From Deltaproteobacteria bacterium (GTDB taxonomy: Bacteria; Desulfobacterota; DSM-4660; Desulfatiglandales; Desulfatiglandaceae), in contig JAIPDI010000014.1 of assembly GCA_021737785.1 (NCBI GenBank), positions 36,521 to 100,520 of the forward strand: a DNA stretch of 64,000 nucleotides, read 5' to 3'. Below are positions 9,057 through 17,768 of this stretch, one piece after another; positions within the stretch are counted from its first letter, which is position 1; each line of letters begins with the position of its first letter. The notes beneath the pieces were generated by a model, which was not told the DNA's origin, did no database searches, and worked only from the letters and a program-made list of their open reading frames with translations. The translations under genes and the position numbers were made by a program.

Positions 9057-9486
9057 GGACCTCATCATCGCTGCCATACCACCAAAAATCATTGTCTGTG
9101 ACCGGATCGAAGATCTTTAACTCCCCGTCACGTCTTACGAGGGGAGAATGACGACCCTCATCCGCCTCGTGGATGAGACGGTCCACCATCATCACCCATC
9201 CCACAAAAAAACCGTGTTTCCTGAAGGCCTGGGCACTATAGGAAGAGCACGTGGGTTCACTGGGACAACGCTGGCCATCCACCGCGGAGATATGGGACCA
9301 CACAGATGAGGCAAACCAGGCCCCGATGCTGAATTTGGATTCAGCTTTCTCATCCGGACCTGATGATTCAATCCGGTCCGGCCCGGAGATCGGGGTATCG
9401 CTGCACAGGGCCGGCCCGAGACCCACACCGCCGCTCAACAGCACAATAAACAAAATGCTTCTGAATGCCAAGGAAAACACAGCCAA
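9049..9486 (-). CDS. YidD-like (DUF37) protein with signal peptide
   Basis: The 145-residue protein starts with a signal peptide (FRSILFIVLLSGGVGLGPALC) and contains the YidD core: C-x-x-x-PTCSSYSAQAFRKHG followed by GWVMMVDRLIHEADEG. The classical YidD signature is PSCSxYAxxAIxxHG, so the cysteine pair is kept but the later arginine-cysteine-proline element is altered. YidD normally aids YidC-dependent membrane insertion and is about 70-85 residues, cytoplasmic-side and next to rnpA/yidC. Here it is longer, apparently exported, and paired with a TPR protein, so its role probably differs. Confidence 0.7.
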   Translation of the reverse strand: MAVFSLAFRSILFIVLLSGGVGLGPALCSDTPISGPDRIESSGPDEKAESKFSIGAWFASSVWSHISAVDGQRCPSEPTCSSYSAQAFRKHGFFVGWVMMVDRLIHEADEGRHSPLVRRDGELKIFDPVTDNDFWWYGSDDEVHD

Positions 9487-9640
9487 ATTGAATGATGCCC
9501 TTATTTTACCGGTTACTGGATACCGGATGTTAAATTACGGTCCGACACCTGATCTCTTTTCTCTTTCACCGCTCACACCCTAACGAAGCCCAGTCCATAA
9601 GTCAAGCGGTTCGCGATTCATGATAAAAGGTCATTATTCC

Positions 9641-9676
9641 TTGACCTCAGTCGCTTTTCCCTATATCCTTATAGGG
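9641..9676 (+). promoter_or_regulatory. Putative hflKC promoter with overlapping palindrome
   Basis: TTGACC at 9641-9646 is followed after 17 bases by TATCCT at 9664-9669. A perfect inverted repeat, CCCTATA at 9659-9665 and TATAGGG at 9670-9676 with a 4-base centre, covers the -10 element and could be an operator. It is about 80 bases upstream of the hflK start. Confidence 0.4.
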
Positions 9677-9750
9677 TATATTTATTGTTCTTTCCCTTGG
9701 AATCCTCTTACGGGGAAAGGGCGCCACCGAAAATGACAAGGAGAAATTCT

Positions 9751-10809
9751 ATGGCCTGGGACTGGGATAAACTGCAGGAGCAGAGAAAAAAGCCGTCAGG
9801 AGGCGGAGGCCCCCCCGGCACTCCTCCGAGCATCGAGGACGTATTTGAAAAAATCAAAGGGGCCAGAAAGAAACTCCCCGGCGGCACATGGATTATTGTT
9901 GTTGCCATCATTCTGATCTTTCTCGGATCGAGTAGTTTCTATACGGTAGCCGTGGATGAGGTCGGGATTATACAGAGGTTCGGCAAGTACACCCGGACCA
10001 CGCAGCCGGGTCTCAATTTCAAGCTGCCGCGGGGGATTGAAAAAGTCACCAAGGTTAAGGTCAAGTATGTATTCAAGGAGGAATTCGGGTTCCGGACCCT
10101 CGAACCCGGCGTTCGGACGCGGTATACCTCCGACGCCTCCTATGAAAACGAGGCCCTTATGTTGACGGGCGACCTGAACGTGGCCGTGGTCCCCTGGATC
10201 GTTCAATATCGCATCAAAGATCCCTTCAATTATCTCTTTAAAGTCAGAAACATCCGGTCCACATTCAGGGACCTGACCGAGGCCAGCATGCGCCTGGTGG
10301 TCGGCGACAGCAGCATCAACGAGGTCATCAGCAAACGTGAAGAGCTGGCCATTAAGGCCAAGGAACTGTTGCAGAGATACCTGGACGAGGCCGAAACCGG
10401 CATCCAGCTGGTCACCGTGGAGATGAAGCGCACCAATGTCCCTGAACCGGTTCAGCCGTCGTTTAATGAGGTGAACCAGGCGGTTCAGGAAAAAGAGAGA
10501 CTGATCTATCAGGCCAAAGAGGCATATAACAAGGTGATTCCCGCTGCCAAAGGAAATGCGGAAAAGACCATCAAGGCGGCCGAAGGATATGCCCTCGACC
10601 GGGTGAACCGCGCCCAGGGGGATGCGGCCCGGTTCCTGGACCTGTATGAGGCCTATGCCCAGGCGGAAGACGTCACCCGCCGGCGTCTCTATCTGGAGGC
10701 CATGGAGAACATCCTGCCAAGACTGGGGAGCAAATATGTTGTGGATGCGGATCAAAAGAATTTTCTCCCCCTGCTCAACCTCGGGAAATCGGAAGGAGGC
10801 ACCAAATGA
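9751..10809 (+). CDS. hflK: HflK, FtsH-modulating membrane protein
   Basis: This 352-residue SPFH/prohibitin-domain protein has a Gly/Pro-rich cytoplasmic N-terminus, a single membrane anchor at about residues 46-66 and a large periplasmic band-7 domain with the HflK opening VDEVGIIQRFGKY. With HflC it forms a cage that regulates the FtsH protease. The ATG at 9751 has AAGGAG upstream and gives the typical MAWDWD start; in-frame ATGs at 9685 and 9733 are less likely. Its stop overlaps hflC by four bases. Confidence 0.93.
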   Translation: MAWDWDKLQEQRKKPSGGGGPPGTPPSIEDVFEKIKGARKKLPGGTWIIVVAIILIFLGSSSFYTVAVDEVGIIQRFGKYTRTTQPGLNFKLPRGIEKVTKVKVKYVFKEEFGFRTLEPGVRTRYTSDASYENEALMLTGDLNVAVVPWIVQYRIKDPFNYLFKVRNIRSTFRDLTEASMRLVVGDSSINEVISKREELAIKAKELLQRYLDEAETGIQLVTVEMKRTNVPEPVQPSFNEVNQAVQEKERLIYQAKEAYNKVIPAAKGNAEKTIKAAEGYALDRVNRAQGDAARFLDLYEAYAQAEDVTRRRLYLEAMENILPRLGSKYVVDADQKNFLPLLNLGKSEGGTK

Positions 10810-11756
10810 AATTAAAACTCTTGATCATCCCGATTATTATTATTCTGATCGCCGTCTTCTCGTCGGCATATGTCATCGATGAGACCGAACAGGTCATCAT
10901 TACCCAGTTCGGCAAGGTGATCGGCGAGCCGAAAACAGATCCCGGTCTCAATTTCAAGATCCCGGTTATCCAGAATGCCAACTTCTTTCCCAAGAACCTC
11001 CTTGCATGGGATGGCGACGAGGGCCAGGTCCCCACCTTGGACAAGACCTTCCTCTATGTGGACGCCTTTGCGCGCTGGAAGATCGTCGATCCGTTGAAAT
11101 TCTTTCAGACCGTCAACAATATGACCGGCGCCCTGGCCCGCCTGGATGACATCATCGACCCGGCCGTCCGAAATTTCGTCACCTCCTATTCCCTCATTGA
11201 AACCGTCCGGAACAGCAACCGGGTATTGGATAAGCTGGATGTGGAGGTTGAAGATGCCATGCAAGAGGAACTCCTGGCAAAGGTCACCACCGGGAGACAA
11301 GAGATTACCCGGGGGATTATGGCCCAGGCCCAGCCCAAGCTCGTGGATTTCGGGATTGAATTGGTGGACGTGCAGATTAAAAGGCTCAATTACGTGGAGC
11401 AGGTGCGCAAATCGGTGTATTCGAGGATGATCGCCGAAAGAAACCAGATGGCCCAGAAGTTCCGGTCAGAGGGCGAGGGTGAGGCCCGGAGCATAGAGGG
11501 AAACCGGGATAAGGAGCTGAAACGGATCACATCCGAGGCATACCGGATCGCCCAGGAAAAGATGGGCAAGGCCGATGCCGAGGCCACCACCATCTATGCC
11601 CAGGCATACGACAAGAGTCCGGAATTCTATTCATTTGTGAAATCCCTCGGCGTCTACGAAAAGACCATGGATAAAGATACCTCTCTTATTCTGTCAACCG
11701 ACTCGGACTTTTTGAGGTTTTTCAAGAGCTACAGGGATGAGGGGGTAGTCAGGTAA
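10806..11756 (+). CDS. hflC: HflC, partner of HflK
   Basis: This is a 316-residue SPFH-domain protein with an N-terminal anchor (about residues 4-24) followed by IDETEQVIITQFGKV, the HflC version of the band-7 start. The C-terminal half is a long charged helix region rich in EGEARSIEG-like segments. The gene begins in an ATGA overlap with hflK and a GGAGG site lies inside the end of hflK, so the two are translationally coupled and made in similar amounts. Confidence 0.93.
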   Translation: MKLKLLIIPIIIILIAVFSSAYVIDETEQVIITQFGKVIGEPKTDPGLNFKIPVIQNANFFPKNLLAWDGDEGQVPTLDKTFLYVDAFARWKIVDPLKFFQTVNNMTGALARLDDIIDPAVRNFVTSYSLIETVRNSNRVLDKLDVEVEDAMQEELLAKVTTGRQEITRGIMAQAQPKLVDFGIELVDVQIKRLNYVEQVRKSVYSRMIAERNQMAQKFRSEGEGEARSIEGNRDKELKRITSEAYRIAQEKMGKADAEATTIYAQAYDKSPEFYSFVKSLGVYEKTMDKDTSLILSTDSDFLRFFKSYRDEGVVR

Positions 11757-11813
11757 GCTGATTTTTGTTTCAGACGTTTTCATGACGTTCTCTAATCATT
11801 CAGGAGACCGATA

Positions 11814-12296
11814 ATGGTAAGGACCGAGATATCCCTCTTTCTCAAGAATGCCCCCGGCGAACTTGGTAAGTTGACCGCCATGCTGGCGGAGGCCGGGATC
11901 AACATCGATGCATTGACCATCCAGGATGCCTCCGAGTATGTGCAGGCCCTGTTCAAGGCGAGGGGAAAATCGCTCAAGCGGGTGGCGCCGGCAGCGAGCT
12001 ATGGCTCCATGCAGAAGGACTCTGCTGACCATGCGCTCATCCGGCTCCTGGTGGGCAACACGGACAAGGCGGTCGACCTCCTGTCCAAGGGCGAATACGT
12101 CTTCGACCTAATGCCGGTCATCGCCCTGGAGATCGACAACCAGCCCGGCAGTCTGGCTGAAATGGCCAAAAAATTCGGCGAGGAAGGGATCAATATCAAT
12201 TATGTGTATGGGTCCGCGCTTCCCGGCGATCACCGGGCACTCTTCATATTCTGCCCTGAAGATATCGATCTGGCCGCGCGGATCTTCAAGGATTAG
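11814..12296 (+). CDS. Tandem ACT-domain protein
   Basis: The 160-residue protein consists of two ACT domains. The first starts at EISLFLKNAPGELGKLTAMLAEAGINI and the second at LEIDNQPGSLAEMAKKFGEEGINI, each with the Gly at the ligand-binding turn. No catalytic domain is attached. Stand-alone double-ACT proteins are thought to bind amino acids and act as regulators. It follows hflC by 57 bases and converges on recJ, whose end it overlaps by 11 bases. Confidence 0.85.
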   Translation: MVRTEISLFLKNAPGELGKLTAMLAEAGINIDALTIQDASEYVQALFKARGKSLKRVAPAASYGSMQKDSADHALIRLLVGNTDKAVDLLSKGEYVFDLMPVIALEIDNQPGSLAEMAKKFGEEGININYVYGSALPGDHRALFIFCPEDIDLAARIFKD

Positions 12297-14070
12297 CCCT
12301 GGTGGCACGCCTCAGGTCAACGATCTTGAGCTGGATCGTCTCCGACCCCTGCCATCGGTTTAACTCCGGCGTGAAAAGGACGTCCACGCGCTCCCCCAGA
12401 AGGGTATGATAGCGGCCCAGTCCGAAACCGATGCTCTCGTGAATGGTGTCTCCCTGCCGCAGCCGGACCTTGAGATGGCGCTCCCCCACCACCCGTGCGC
12501 CCAGGACATCGAGGGATCGGGCCAGGAAGACCGGCTCGGGGTTCTGCTCTCCGAACGGGGAAAGGGTGGCGATATCGTGAATCGTCTGCCGGCTTATGTC
12601 TTTCAAAAATAGAGAGGCATCCACAGGGATCACCGGGACCATGTCCTGCTCCGACAGTTCGCCCCCGGCAATCTCTTCCAAATCTCTTTTCAGGTCCTCG
12701 AGGTTTCCTTCATTCAGTCTGAATCCGGCCGCATGGGCATGTCCTCCGAATCTGTCAAACAGCGGAGACAGGCGATTCAAGGCCCTGTAGAGATTAAATC
12801 CGTCGATACTCCTGCCGGACCCGGACGCGACGCCGTCCCTCGTACCCACCACCAGTGAGGGACGATGATATCGATCCACCAGCCTCGAGGCCACAATCCC
12901 CAAAACACCCTGATGCCAGTTCTCCCCCCACAAAAGAAGGGTTCTGCGATCAACGATCAGGGGGTCGCGCCGAATCATCTCCTCGATCCGATCGAGGATG
13001 CTCTGTTCAAGGCCCTGTCGCCGCATATTGGCGACATTCAGCATCCGGGCCTGGATTCCGGCGGCTTCATCTTCGCCCACCGTCAATATGGCGAGCCCGG
13101 CGTCGGAATCCCCCATTCTTCCGGGGGCATTAAGACGCGGTCCCAGCCTGAACGCCAGATCATCAGCAGTGACCGCGGAACGGTTCACGCCTGTCGCATC
13201 CATCATGGCCCTTATTCCGGGCCATCTGGAATCACCCATGCGCCGCAGACCGCATGCGACCAGCATCCTGTTCTGCCCGGTCAGGGGAACCCGATCCGCG
13301 GTCGTCCCCAGGGCCACCAGATCAAGATATTCCCTCAGATCGGGCTCGGTCCGTCCGTTAAACCATCCCCTTCTCCTCAAGGCACCCCTTACGGCAACAG
13401 CCAGGAAAAAGGCCAGCCCCACCCCTGCAAGGTGCTTGAACGGGAAGGCGCAGTCCGGCTGGTGCGGGTCGATGACCGGACAGTCGGGGCGGGACGTTGG
13501 GGGCGCCTGATGGTGATCCGTTACCACCACCTTGAGGTGCAGTTGCTTTGCCAGGGCGATCTCCTTTTCACCGGAGATACCGCAGTCGACGGTGATGATC
13601 AGTCCTGTCCCGCGACTGTGGAGGGTTCGAATGGCCCCGCCATGAAGTCCGTACCCCTCCTCCAACCGGTTAGGCACATAAGAATCCGCAGGGACGCCGA
13701 GATCAGAAAAAAAGTTGCGCAGGAGGGCCGTTGCCGTGAGCCCGTCCGCATCGTAATCGCCATAGATGGTGATCTTATCCCGGTTTTTAATGGCCGCCAG
13801 AATAGCTTCCACGCCTTTTTCCATCCCCTTCATGAGCATGGGATCCGCCATCTGGGAAAGGCCCGGGGACAGAAACGATGCGGCTGAAGCCTTCTCCGTG
13901 ATGCCCCGGTTGATGAGGAGCTGGGCCTGGAGGGCGGTCAGGCCGGCCTCATGGGCAAGTTGATTGGCAGCAGGGGAAGCGGGAATCAGTTTCCAGACTT
14001 TATGGGGAAGCACGATTACGGACTCACTTGAGGTCTTGTAAAATTGTTCATCCGCCGAGGAGGGCCTCAA
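12286..14070 (-). CDS. recJ: Single-stranded-DNA-specific exonuclease RecJ
   Basis: This is a 594-residue 5'-3' exonuclease used in mismatch and recombinational repair. The DHH phosphoesterase motifs are clear: YGDYDADG at residues 103-110, VDCG at 161-164 and TDHH at 184-187. DHHA1 with FGGHAHAAGF and a C-terminal OB-fold follow. The ATG at 14070 overlaps the end of kdsB by 23 bases; an in-frame GTG at 14013 that opens directly before the conserved part is a possible alternative start. RecJ and KdsB are transcribed together. Confidence 0.95.
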   Translation of the reverse strand: MRPSSADEQFYKTSSESVIVLPHKVWKLIPASPAANQLAHEAGLTALQAQLLINRGITEKASAASFLSPGLSQMADPMLMKGMEKGVEAILAAIKNRDKITIYGDYDADGLTATALLRNFFSDLGVPADSYVPNRLEEGYGLHGGAIRTLHSRGTGLIITVDCGISGEKEIALAKQLHLKVVVTDHHQAPPTSRPDCPVIDPHQPDCAFPFKHLAGVGLAFFLAVAVRGALRRRGWFNGRTEPDLREYLDLVALGTTADRVPLTGQNRMLVACGLRRMGDSRWPGIRAMMDATGVNRSAVTADDLAFRLGPRLNAPGRMGDSDAGLAILTVGEDEAAGIQARMLNVANMRRQGLEQSILDRIEEMIRRDPLIVDRRTLLLWGENWHQGVLGIVASRLVDRYHRPSLVVGTRDGVASGSGRSIDGFNLYRALNRLSPLFDRFGGHAHAAGFRLNEGNLEDLKRDLEEIAGGELSEQDMVPVIPVDASLFLKDISRQTIHDIATLSPFGEQNPEPVFLARSLDVLGARVVGERHLKVRLRQGDTIHESIGFGLGRYHTLLGERVDVLFTPELNRWQGSETIQLKIVDLRRATRANP

Positions 14071-14788
14071 TGGCCTTCACGTCTTCGGGGATATCCACTT
14101 CCACGGAGTCGACCAGGGTCTCAGGGACTTTGATTCTGTAGCCGTGCTCCAATGCCCGCAATTGCTCCAGCTTCTCCAGGGATTCAAGAACCCCCGGGTC
14201 GAGGGAAGTAAATCGGATCAAGAACGCCATTCGGAAGCAGTAAACGCCGAGGTGCTTGAAATGAACACCGGCAGGGACGCCGTCGCGACAATACGGGATG
14301 GGGCAGCGGGAAAAATATATGGCAAATCCGTCTCTGTCGGTGACCACCTTGACATGATTGGGATTCTGAATCTCCCGGGTGTGCGTTATTCGATATTTCA
14401 ACGTACTCATCGGCAGGGTCGTATCTTCTATCAGGGGCCTGACCAGGTCGGTAACCACCGACGGCTGAAAAGAGGGTTGATCCCCCTGGATGTTCACCAC
14501 CAGATCCCCTTCTTCAAGCCCCACCTTCAGGGCGGCTTCGGCAATGCGGTCCGTCCCGGAACAATGGGTGGGAGAGGTCATCAGGGCATTCCCCCCGAAT
14601 TGACGGACGCAGTCCGCGATCCGCTCGTCATCGGTTGCCACATAGACCGCCGAAAGTTCCGGGCACGATCGTGCCCGTTCGTAGGTATGCTGGATCATCG
14701 GTTTGCCCGCGATCAAGGCCAGGGGTTTGCCGGGGAAACGGGATGACGCATATCTTGCGGGTATAAAAGCGGTTATTTTCATCGACAC
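14048..14788 (-). CDS. kdsB: 3-deoxy-manno-octulosonate cytidylyltransferase
   Basis: The 246-residue enzyme activates Kdo with CTP to CMP-Kdo for LPS core synthesis. It begins with the nucleotide-binding loop IPARYASSRFPGKPLA and contains VNIQGDQP and ATDDERI, all hallmarks of KdsB. It supports a gram-negative, LPS-bearing host. Short AT-rich direct repeats (near 14811-14832) lie just upstream of the gene. Confidence 0.96.
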   Translation of the reverse strand: MSMKITAFIPARYASSRFPGKPLALIAGKPMIQHTYERARSCPELSAVYVATDDERIADCVRQFGGNALMTSPTHCSGTDRIAEAALKVGLEEGDLVVNIQGDQPSFQPSVVTDLVRPLIEDTTLPMSTLKYRITHTREIQNPNHVKVVTDRDGFAIYFSRCPIPYCRDGVPAGVHFKHLGVYCFRMAFLIRFTSLDPGVLESLEKLEQLRALEHGYRIKVPETLVDSVEVDIPEDVKAIEALLGG

Positions 14789-14866
14789 CTATTGAGGACT
14801 CAGAAATTCCGAATTCAGGAATTCAGGAATTGGCAAACTGTTTTCATTTATAATTCCCCAAATCCC

Positions 14867-15238
14867 TCAATCCCTCCAGTAAGTCGCACAGGCCGTATCC
14901 GACTCCCAGGCCGTGACCCTGCTGATCTTGACATGCTCGGAATTCAGGTCCCGGGAAAGGGATTCAAAAATGTGGCGGGCGATATTTTCCGAGGACGGCT
15001 CCATCGTCTTGAAGGGTTCCAGATCATTTAAAAATTTGTGGTCCAGAGCATCAAGGATATTCTTGGTCCCCTGTTTTATCTCCCTGAAGTCTATCAACAG
15101 ACCGTCGTCGCCCAATTTGCTGCCGGCAACGGTTACCTCGATCTTCCAGTTATGCCCGTGGAGGTTCTCACATCCGCCTTCAATCCCCTGTAACTGGTGT
15201 GCGGCGGCAAACTGGTCGGTTATCTTGAGTTCGTACAT
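14867..15238 (-). CDS. queD: 6-carboxytetrahydropterin synthase (QueD family)
   Basis: The 123-residue T-fold enzyme converts dihydroneopterin triphosphate in queuosine (or a related pterin) synthesis. Zinc ligands His14, His27 and His29 and the catalytic Cys23 are present in AAAHQLQG and CENLHGHNW; LDHKFLND and PSSENIARH complete the site. The start at 15238 is chosen because it gives the family's MYELKITDQF beginning and lies 11 bases after the upstream gene's stop. Other PTPS homologues exist, but the C-x3-HGH spacing fits QueD. Confidence 0.88.
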   Translation of the reverse strand: MYELKITDQFAAAHQLQGIEGGCENLHGHNWKIEVTVAGSKLGDDGLLIDFREIKQGTKNILDALDHKFLNDLEPFKTMEPSSENIARHIFESLSRDLNSEHVKISRVTAWESDTACATYWRD

Positions 15239-15248
15239 TGGGTACCCT

Positions 15249-15596
15249 TTACTCAACCTTCTCTGTGTCTGCGTCGTCATCGGACGGTTTCTCTTCCATC
15301 ACAGGACCTGTCTCCTGTGCGACAAATTCACCATCATCCCCCACAATCCTGCCGCACTCAGTGCACTTTCCGTCTATGATGATTCCCGTACAGGTTCCGT
15401 CAGGACACAACACCCTGTCTTCAAAATCAGGCTCGCCGTCCTCGTCCATAACCTCTTCGTGCTGTGAAACCCGTTGCAGATCTTCCTTTAAAGGCGTCCC
15501 GCATGCCATGCAATAATTGGCGGTCTCAAAGACGGTTTCCCCGCATCTCGGGCAGGGAACACCCGGGATCTCCTTCTCACAATGTGGGCATTTCAT
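15249..15596 (-). CDS. Zinc-ribbon protein, unknown function
   Basis: The 115-residue protein starts at 15596, where AAGGAG is well placed upstream. It holds paired cysteines Cys3/Cys6 with Cys15/Cys18, then Cys29/Cys32, and a second ribbon with Cys64/Cys69 and Cys78/Cys81. The rest is acidic. The pattern suggests two or three zinc ribbons acting in protein or nucleic-acid binding. It is co-transcribed with queD but need not share its pathway. Confidence 0.7.
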   Translation of the reverse strand: MKCPHCEKEIPGVPCPRCGETVFETANYCMACGTPLKEDLQRVSQHEEVMDEDGEPDFEDRVLCPDGTCTGIIIDGKCTECGRIVGDDGEFVAQETGPVMEEKPSDDDADTEKVE

Positions 15597-15872
15597 TCTT
15601 ATTGTCTCCTTTCTTGAAACGGGTACCCCACCAATCGTGGGAAATAGACCTGTCACGCAGGGGAAACCACGCCTCTTCCCAGCGCCCCCCCAAGCAAGTC
15701 ACCAACTATAGAAAAATTAGAAGTAGGTGTCAAACATTAAGGGGAGGGCAGGCGACAGCGGACGGTTTCTTTTTGCTTGAAACCTAAGGTGTATGTGGGT
15801 ATAGTTCTTCGGAAAAAACCTACCTGCCCCCATTTTATGTGGAAGCGAGACATTGATTGAAAGGAGCGAGAC

Positions 15873-16679
15873 ATGTCGGAAACTGTAGACCACATCACTG
15901 TTTTCCTGACGACGTACGGAATGCAGGTGATCGGCGCCATCATTATTCTGATACTTGGGCGCATTGCTGCGGGAATCGGACGAAAACTCATCCACAGGGT
16001 ACTGACCAGATCCAAAACCGACAGCGCGGTCATCTCATTTGTCGAGAACCTGACCTATTTTCTTATACTGACCTTTGCAGTCCTGGCGGCACTGGCCAAA
16101 TTCGGGATTCAGACCGCTTCGTTCGTGGCTGTTATCGGCGCGGCCGGCTTTGCAGTGGGCTTCGCCCTGCAGGGCTCCCTCGGCAATTTTGCAGCAGGCG
16201 TATTGATCCTTGTCCTGCGTCCCTTTAAAACCGGAGACTATATCGACGGCGCGGGGGTCGCCGGAACCGTCAAGGATATCGAACTCTTCAACACCATCCT
16301 GGCCACTGTGGACAATGTCAAGATCATGGTGCCCAACGGAAAACTCTTCGGAAATGTGATTAAGAACTTTTCGGCCTACGATACGCGTCGCATCGATCTC
16401 GTTGTGGGAATCGGCTACAGCTCCTCCATCGGGAAGGCCGTTGAGGTCTTGCAGGAGCTGATCAAAAAAGAGACAAGGATCCTGTCTGATCCGCCGGCCC
16501 AGATTGCTGTAAACGAGCTGGCGGATTCCAGCGTCAATCTGGTGGTCCGACCTTGGGTCAAGAAGGAAGACTACTGGGGCGTCCGGTGGGACCTGACCCG
16601 CGCCATCAAAGAGTCCTTTGACGAACATGGCATTGAGATTCCGTTCCCCCAGCATGCGGTTCATATGGCTTCCGAGTAA
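15873..16679 (+). CDS. mscS: Small-conductance mechanosensitive channel (MscS family)
   Basis: This is a 268-residue inner-membrane channel that opens under membrane tension to release osmolytes. It has three membrane segments; the pore helix TM3 is the Gly/Ala-rich AAGFAVGFALQGSLGNFAAG, followed by the beta domain (FKTGDYI, VPNGKLFGNVIKNFS) and the C-terminal alpha/beta domain. GGAGCG precedes the ATG. Length and motifs match E. coli-type MscS. Confidence 0.92.
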   Translation: MSETVDHITVFLTTYGMQVIGAIIILILGRIAAGIGRKLIHRVLTRSKTDSAVISFVENLTYFLILTFAVLAALAKFGIQTASFVAVIGAAGFAVGFALQGSLGNFAAGVLILVLRPFKTGDYIDGAGVAGTVKDIELFNTILATVDNVKIMVPNGKLFGNVIKNFSAYDTRRIDLVVGIGYSSSIGKAVEVLQELIKKETRILSDPPAQIAVNELADSSVNLVVRPWVKKEDYWGVRWDLTRAIKESFDEHGIEIPFPQHAVHMASE

Positions 16680-16789
16680 ACTGCTTCGGCGGGTATCAGA
16701 CGGGCGACGCCATCCCGTGTTCAGGAGGCAGTCATCTCCTGTCGGGCTGCAACCCTGAGGGAAGGCCGTCACAGATGGAGGACAAGACA

Positions 16790-17671
16790 ATGAATATCGG
16801 TTGGATCGGCACAGGCGTCATGGGGACCTCCATGGCCGGGCATCTTCAGAAGGCGGGTCATACCCTTTCGGTCTTCAGCCGGACGCGGCAAAAGGCGGAA
16901 GTGCTCATTGAAAAAGGGGCTCAGTGGGTTGATTCGCCGGCAGAGGCGGCCGCGAATGCGGACATCGTCTTCACCATCGTCGGTTTCCCCGAGGATGTCC
17001 GGGAGGTCTATCTGGGCGAGAAGGGGATCCTCAGCCGGGACCCCGCATGCCGCATCGTGGTGGACATGACCAGCAGTCAGCCCAGCCTGGCCGCGACCAT
17101 CTTCGACGCGGCCGAGAAAAAGGGGATCGAAGCCCTGGACGCCCCGGTTTCAGGGGGCGATATCGGCGCGAGAGATGCAAAACTGGCCATCATGGTCGGC
17201 GGCAAAAAGGAGACCTTTCTAAAGGTGCTCCCCCTGTTTCAGCTCATGGGACCCACCATCTCCTACATGGGAGGGCCGGGGAGCGGACAGCACACCAAGG
17301 CGTGCAACCAGATTCTCGTCGCCGGAAATATGATAGGGGCCTGTGAGGCCCTCCTCTATGCCTCCAGGCAGGGGCTTGACATGCAGCAGGTCATCGACAT
17401 CGTGGAAAAGGGCGCGGCCGGGTCATGGTCCATCAGCAACCTGGGGCCGCGCATTGTTCGAGGCGATTACGGACCCGGATTTTTTGTGGAGCACTTTATC
17501 AAGGATATGGCCATCGCCCTGGAAGAATCCGCGGCTGTCGGCCTTGCGCTTCCGGGACTGGCACTGGTTCAACAACTCTACATCGCAGTCAAGGCCCAGG
17601 GACACGGTCGCTCGGGGACCCAGGCGCTCTTTCTTGGCCTGCAGGCCATGAGCAGAGAAATGCGCGACTGA
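16790..17671 (+). CDS. NAD(P)-dependent beta-hydroxyacid dehydrogenase
   Basis: The 293-residue enzyme has an N-terminal Rossmann fold opening with IGWIGTGVMGTSMAGHL, the substrate loop DAPVSGGDIGARDAKL and the catalytic-lysine region GPGSGQHTKACNQ, all typical of the 3-hydroxyisobutyrate/tartronate semialdehyde reductase family. The start at 16790 has GGAGGA upstream; an ATG five codons earlier does not. It stands 97 bases before acetoacetyl-CoA synthetase, so a shared role in short-chain acid metabolism is plausible, but the exact substrate cannot be read. Confidence 0.88.
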   Translation: MNIGWIGTGVMGTSMAGHLQKAGHTLSVFSRTRQKAEVLIEKGAQWVDSPAEAAANADIVFTIVGFPEDVREVYLGEKGILSRDPACRIVVDMTSSQPSLAATIFDAAEKKGIEALDAPVSGGDIGARDAKLAIMVGGKKETFLKVLPLFQLMGPTISYMGGPGSGQHTKACNQILVAGNMIGACEALLYASRQGLDMQQVIDIVEKGAAGSWSISNLGPRIVRGDYGPGFFVEHFIKDMAIALEESAAVGLALPGLALVQQLYIAVKAQGHGRSGTQALFLGLQAMSREMRD

Positions 17672-17768
17672 GACAAAGCAATTTCAGGTGTGGCGTGTGA
17701 AGTTCGAAATCAATTTACCTTTACACCCGGCACTCGTTGTTATTTAACAGAAAGAGGAGGAAGGGATT

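Noticed and set aside
12865..13887. Open frame of 340 codons on the plus strand inside recJ
   Set aside because: It is antisense to recJ, whose DHH motifs are intact, and the product is low-complexity Pro/Arg-rich.
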